Below, piece by piece: positions 52,201 through 58,200 of a stretch of 64,000 nt of DNA. The notes under the pieces are model-generated. The model did no database searches. It was not told the origin of the DNA and was given only the letters and a program-made list of their open reading frames with translations. The stretch spans positions 42,226 through 106,225 of the forward strand of contig JAUCBJ010007664.1 in NCBI GenBank assembly GCA_032718475.1, read 5' to 3'. Every line of letters begins with the position of its first letter. Positions within the stretch are counted from its first letter, which is position 1. Origin of the DNA: Nemertoderma westbladi. Its lineage: Eukaryota; Xenacoelomorpha; Nemertodermatida; Nemertodermatidae. Position numbers and translations under genes: made by a program.

Positions 52201-55200
52201 AGTCCAGTATTCTCACCTGGGTCCTCCCTCTACCTACCAAACCCTTAGTTATATTAACTTAGTCCAGTATTCACACCTGGGTCCTCCCTCTACCTACCAA
52301 ACCCTTAGTTTTATTAACTTAGTCCAGTATTCTCACCTGGGTCCTCCCTCTACCTACCAAACCCTTAGTTTTATTAACTTAGTCCAGTATTCTCACCTGG
52401 GTCCTCCCTCTACCTACCAAACCCTTAGTTATATTAACTTAGTCCAGTATTCTCACCTGGGTCCTCCCTCTACCTACCAAACCCTTAGTTATATTAACTT
52501 AGTCCAGTATTCTCACCTGGGTCCTCCCTCTACCTACCAAACCCTTAGTTATATTAACTTAGTCCAGTATTCACACCTGGGTCCTCCCTCTACCTACCAA
52601 ACCCTTAGTTTTATTAACTTAGTCCAGTATTCACACCTGGGTCCTCTCTCTACCTACCAAACCCTTAGTTTTATTAACTTAGTCCAGTATTCTCACCTGG
52701 GTCCTCTGCCTCTCTCTACCTACCAAACCCTTAGTTTTATTAACTTAGTCCAGTATTCTCACCTGGGTCCTCTGCCTCTCTCTACCTACCAAACCCTTAG
52801 TTTTATTAACTTAGTCCAGTATTCACACCTGGGTCCTCCCTCTACCTACCAAACCCTTAGTTATATTAACTTAGTCCAGTATTCTCACCTGGGTCCTCCC
52901 TCTACCTACCAAACCCTTAGTTTTATTAACTTAGTCCAGTATTCTCACCTGGGTCCTCTGCCTCTCTCTACCTACCAAACCCTTAGTTTTATTAACTTAG
53001 TCCAGTATTCTCACCTGGGTCCTCTGCCTCTCTCTACCTACCAAACCCTTAGTTTTATTAACTTAGTCCAGTATTCACACCTGGGTCCTCCCTCTACCTA
53101 CCAAACCCTTAGTTTTATTAACTTAGTCCAGTATTCACACCTGGGTCCTCCCTCTACCTACCAAACCCTTAGTTATATTAACTTAGTCCAGTATTCTCAC
53201 CTGGGTCCTCCCTCTACCTACCAAACCCTTAGTTTTATTAACTTAGTCCAGTATTCTCACCTGGGTCCTCTGCCTCTCTCTACCTACCAAACCCTTAGTT
53301 TTATTAACTTAGTCCAGTATTCACACCTGGGTCCTCCCTCTACCTACCAAACCCTTAGTTATATTAACTTAGTCCAGTATTCTCACCTGGGTCCTCCCTC
53401 TACCTACCAAACCCTTAGTTTTATTAACTTAGTCCAGTATTCACACCTGGGTCCTCCCTCTACCTACCAAACCCTTAGTTATATTAACTTAGTCCAGTAT
53501 TCTCACCTGGGTCCTCCCTCTACCTACCAAACCCTTAGTTATATTAACTTAGTCCAGTATTCTCACCTGGGTCCTCTGCCTCTCTCTACCTACCAAACCC
53601 TTAGTTTTATTAACTTAGTCCAGTATTCTCACCTGGGTCCTCCCTCTACCTACCAAACCCTTAGTTTTATTAACTTAGTCCAGTATTCTCACCTGGGTCC
53701 TCTGCCTCTCTCTACCTACCAAACCCTTAGTTTTATTAACTTAGTCCAGTATTCACACCTGGGTCCTCCCTCTACCTACCAAACCCTTAGTTATATTAAC
53801 TTAGTCCAGTATTCTCACCTGGGTCCTCCCTCTACCTACCAAACCCTTAGTTTTATTAACTTAGTCCAGTATTCTCACCTGTATGGGTCGTCTCTCCCTC
53901 TACCTACCAAACCCTTAGTTTTATTAACTTAGTCCAGTATTCTCACCTGGGTCCTCTGCCTCTCTCTACCTACCAAACCCTTAGTTATATTAACTTAGTC
54001 CAGTATTCTCATCTGGGTCCTCCCTCTACCTACCAAACCCTTAGTTTTATTAACTTAGTCCAGTATTCTCACCTGGGTCCTCCCTCTACCTACCAAACCC
54101 TTAGTTTTATTAACTTAGTCCAGTATTCACACCTGGGTCCTCCCCCTACCTACCAAACCCTTAGTTTTATTAACTTAGTCCAGTATTCTCACCTGGGTCC
54201 TCCCTCTACCTACCAAACCCTTAGTTATATTAACTTAGTCCAGTATTCTCACCTGGGTCCTCCCTCTACCTACCAAACCCTTAGTTTTATTAACTTAGTC
54301 CAGTATTCTCACCTGGGTCCTCCCTCTACCTACCAAACCCTTAGTTTTATTAACTTAGTCTAGTATTCTCACCTGGGTCCTCTCTCTACCTACCAAACCC
54401 TTAGTTTTATTAACTTAGTCCAGTATTCTCACCTGTATGGGTCGTCTCTCTCTCTACCTACCAAACCCTTAGTTTTATTAACTTAGTCCAGTATTCTCAC
54501 CTGGGTCCTCCCTCTACCTACCAAACCCTTAGTTATATTAACTTAGTCCAGTATTCTCACCTGTATGGGTCGTCTCTCTCTCTACCTACCAAACCCTTAG
54601 TTTTATTAACTTAGTCCAGTATTCTCACCTGGGTCCTCCCTCTACCTACCAAACCCTTAGTTTTATTAACTTAGTCCAGTATTCTCATCTGTATGGGTCG
54701 TCTCTCTACCTACCAAACCCTTAGTTTTATTAACTTAGTCCAGTATTCTCACCTGGGTCCTCCCTCTACCTACCAAACCCTTAGTTTTATTAACTTAGTC
54801 CAGTATTCTCACCTGTATGGGTCGTCTCTCCCTCTACCTACCAAACCCTTAGTTTTATTAACTTAGTCCAGTATTCTCACCTGGGTCCTCCCTCTACCTA
54901 CCAAACCCTTAGTTTTATTAACTTAGTCCAGTATTCTCACCTGGGTCCTCCCTCTACCTACCAAACCCTTAGTTTTATTAACTTAGTCCAGTATTCTCAC
55001 CTGGGTCCTCTGCCTCTCTCTACCTACCAAACCCTTAGTTTTATTAACTTAGTCCAGTATTCTCACCTGGGTCCTCCCTCTACCTACCAAACCCTTAGTT
55101 TTATTAACTTAGTCCAGTATTCACACCTGGGTCCTCCCTCTACCTACCAAACCCTTAGTTTTATTAACTTAGTCCAGTATTCTCATCTGTATGGGTCGTC

Positions 55201-58200
55201 TCTCTCTCTACCTACCAAACCCTTAGTTTTATTAACTTAGTCCAGTATTCTCACCTGTATGGGTCGTCTCTCTACCTACCAAACCCTTAGTTTTATTAAC
55301 TTAGTCCAGTATTCTCACCTGTATGGGTCGTCTCTCTACCTACCAAACCCTTAGTTTTATTAACTTAGTCCAGTATTCTCACCTGTATGGGTCGTCTCTC
55401 TACCTACCAAACCCTTAGTTTTATTAACTTAGTCCAGTATTCTCACCTGGGGTCCTCCCTCTACCTACCAAACCCTTAGTTTTATTAACTTAGTCCAGTA
55501 TTCTCACCTGTATGGGTCCTCTCTCTACCTACCAAACCCTTAGTTTTATTAACTTAGTCCAGTATTCTCACCTGTATGGGTCGTCTCTCTACCTACCAAA
55601 CCCTTAGTTTTATTAACTTAGTCCAGTATTCTCACCTGTATGGGTCGTCTCTCTCTCTACCTACCAAACCCTTAGTTTTATTAACTTAGTCCAGTATTCT
55701 CACCTGGGTCCTCTCTCTACCTACCAAACCCTTAGTTTTATTAACTTAGTCCAGTATTCTCACCTGGGTCCTCCCTCTACCTACCAAACCCTTAGTTTTA
55801 TTAACTTAGTCCAGTATTCTCACCTGGGTCCTCCCTCTACCTACCAAACCCTTAGTTTTATTAACTTAGTCCAGTATTCTCACCTGGGTCCTCCCTCTAC
55901 CTACCAAACCCTTAGTTTTATTAACTTAGTCCAGTATTCTCACCTGGGTCCTCCCTCTACCTACCAAACCCTTAGTTTTATTAACTTAGTCCAGTATTCT
56001 CACCTGGGTCCTCCCTCTACCTACCAAACCCTTAGTTTTATTAACTTAGTCCAGTATTCACACCTGGGTCCTCCCTCTACCTACCAAACCCTTAGTTTTA
56101 TTAACTTAGTCCAGTATTCTCACCTGTATGGGTCGCTCCTCTCTACCTACCAAACCCTTAGTTTTATTAACTTAGTCCAGTATTCACACCTGGGTCCTCC
56201 CTCTACCTACCAAACCCTTAGTTTTATTAACTTAGTCCAGTATTCTCACCTGGGTCCTCCCTCTACCTACCAAACCCTTAGTTTTATTAACTTAGTCCAG
56301 TATTCTCACCTGGGTCCTCCCTCTACCTACCAAACCCTTAGTTTTATTAACTTAGTCCAGTATTCTCACCTGGGTCCTCCCTCTACCTACCAAACCCTTA
56401 GTTTTATTAACTTAGTCCAGTATTCTCACCTGGGTCCTCCCTCTACCTACCAAACCCTTAGTTTTATTAACTTAGTCCAGTATTCTCACCTGGGTCCTCC
56501 CTCTACCTACCAAACCCTTAGTTTTATTAACTTAGTCCAGTATTCACACCTGGGTCCTCCCTCTACCTACCAAACCCTTAGTTTTATTAACTTAGTCCAG
56601 TATTCTCACCTGTATGGGTCGTCTCTCTCTCTCTACCTACCAAACCCTTAGTTTTATTAACTTAGTCCAGTATTCACACCTGGGTCCTCCCTCTACCTAC
56701 CAAACCCTTAGTTTTATTAACTTAGTCCAGTATTCTCACCTGGGTCCTCCCTCTACCTACCAAACCCTTAGTTTTATTAACTTAGTCCAGGATTCACACC
56801 TGGGTCCTCCCTCTACCTACCAAACCCTTAGTTTTATTAACTTAGTCCAGTATTCTCACCTGGGTCCTCCCTCTACCTACCAAACCCTTAGTTTTATTAA
56901 CTTAGTCCAGTATTCACACCTGGGTCCTCCCTCTACCTACCAAACCCTTAGTTTTATTAACTTAGTCCAGTATTCACACCTGGGTCCTCCCTCTACCTAC
57001 CAAACCCTTAGTTTTATTAACTTAGTCCAGTATTCTCACCTGTATGGGTCCTCTAGGCATCGCCGACTGTACTCTAGGGGGTGGTGCCACCGGTGGGGGT
57101 GATTCTACTGCCCGTTGTGGCTGCTGGGGTTTACCTTGTCTGTCTTCGGGTTGCGATAAACGAATCGGAGCCATCGTATCGAGGTTGGTGGCTGGGAACT
57201 CAATACCTTGGCAACAAACAATAGAATAGGAAATCCAAACGGTCAACGTTGCAAAGGGACAACAGTTCCACATGGTCAACGAAACGTTCCACATGGTCAA
57301 CGAAACGTTCCACATGGTCAACGAAACGTTTCACATGGTCAAAAAAACGTTCCACATTATCAACATGGTCAACAAAACGATCCACATTATCAACAAAACG
57401 TTCCACATGGTCAACCAAACGTTCCACGTGGCCAACAAAAAGTTCTACATGGTCAACAAAACGTTCCACATTATCAACGAAACGTTCCACATGGTCAACC
57501 AAACGTTCCACGTGGCCAACAAAATGTTCCACATGGTCAACAAAACGTTCCACATTATCAACGAAACGTTCCACATGGTCAACCAAACGTTCCACGTGGC
57601 CAACAAAATGTTCCACATGGTCAACAAAATGTTCCACATGGTCAACAAAACCTTCCACATTATCAACGAATCGTTCCACATAGTCAACCAAACGTTCCAC
57701 GTGGCCAACAAAATGTTCCACGTGGCCAACAAAATGTTCCACAGGCCAACAAAAAGTTCCACATGGTCAACAAAAAGTTCCACATGGTCAACGAAACGTT
57801 CCACATGGTCAACAAAAAGTTCCACATGGTCAACGAAACGTTCCACATGGTCAACAAAACGTTCCACATTATCAACGAAACGTTCCACATTATCAACGAA
57901 ACGTTCCACATGGTCAACCAAACGTTCCACGTGGCCAACAAAATGTTCCACATGGTCAATAAAATGTTCCACATGGTCAACAAAACGTTCCACATGGTCA
58001 ACAAAACGTTCCACATGGTCAACGAAGCGTTCCACATTATCAACGAAACGTTCCACATGGTCAACGAAAAGTTTCACATTATCAACGAAACGTTCCACAT
58101 GGTCAACGAAACGTTCCACATGGTCAACAAAACGTTCCACATTATCAACGAAACGTTCCACATGGTCAACCAAACGTTCCACGTGGCCAACAAAATGTTC

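Noticed and set aside
37573-57039. CRISPR array
   Set aside because: Units are head-to-tail without unique spacers, and the setting is a eukaryotic intron.
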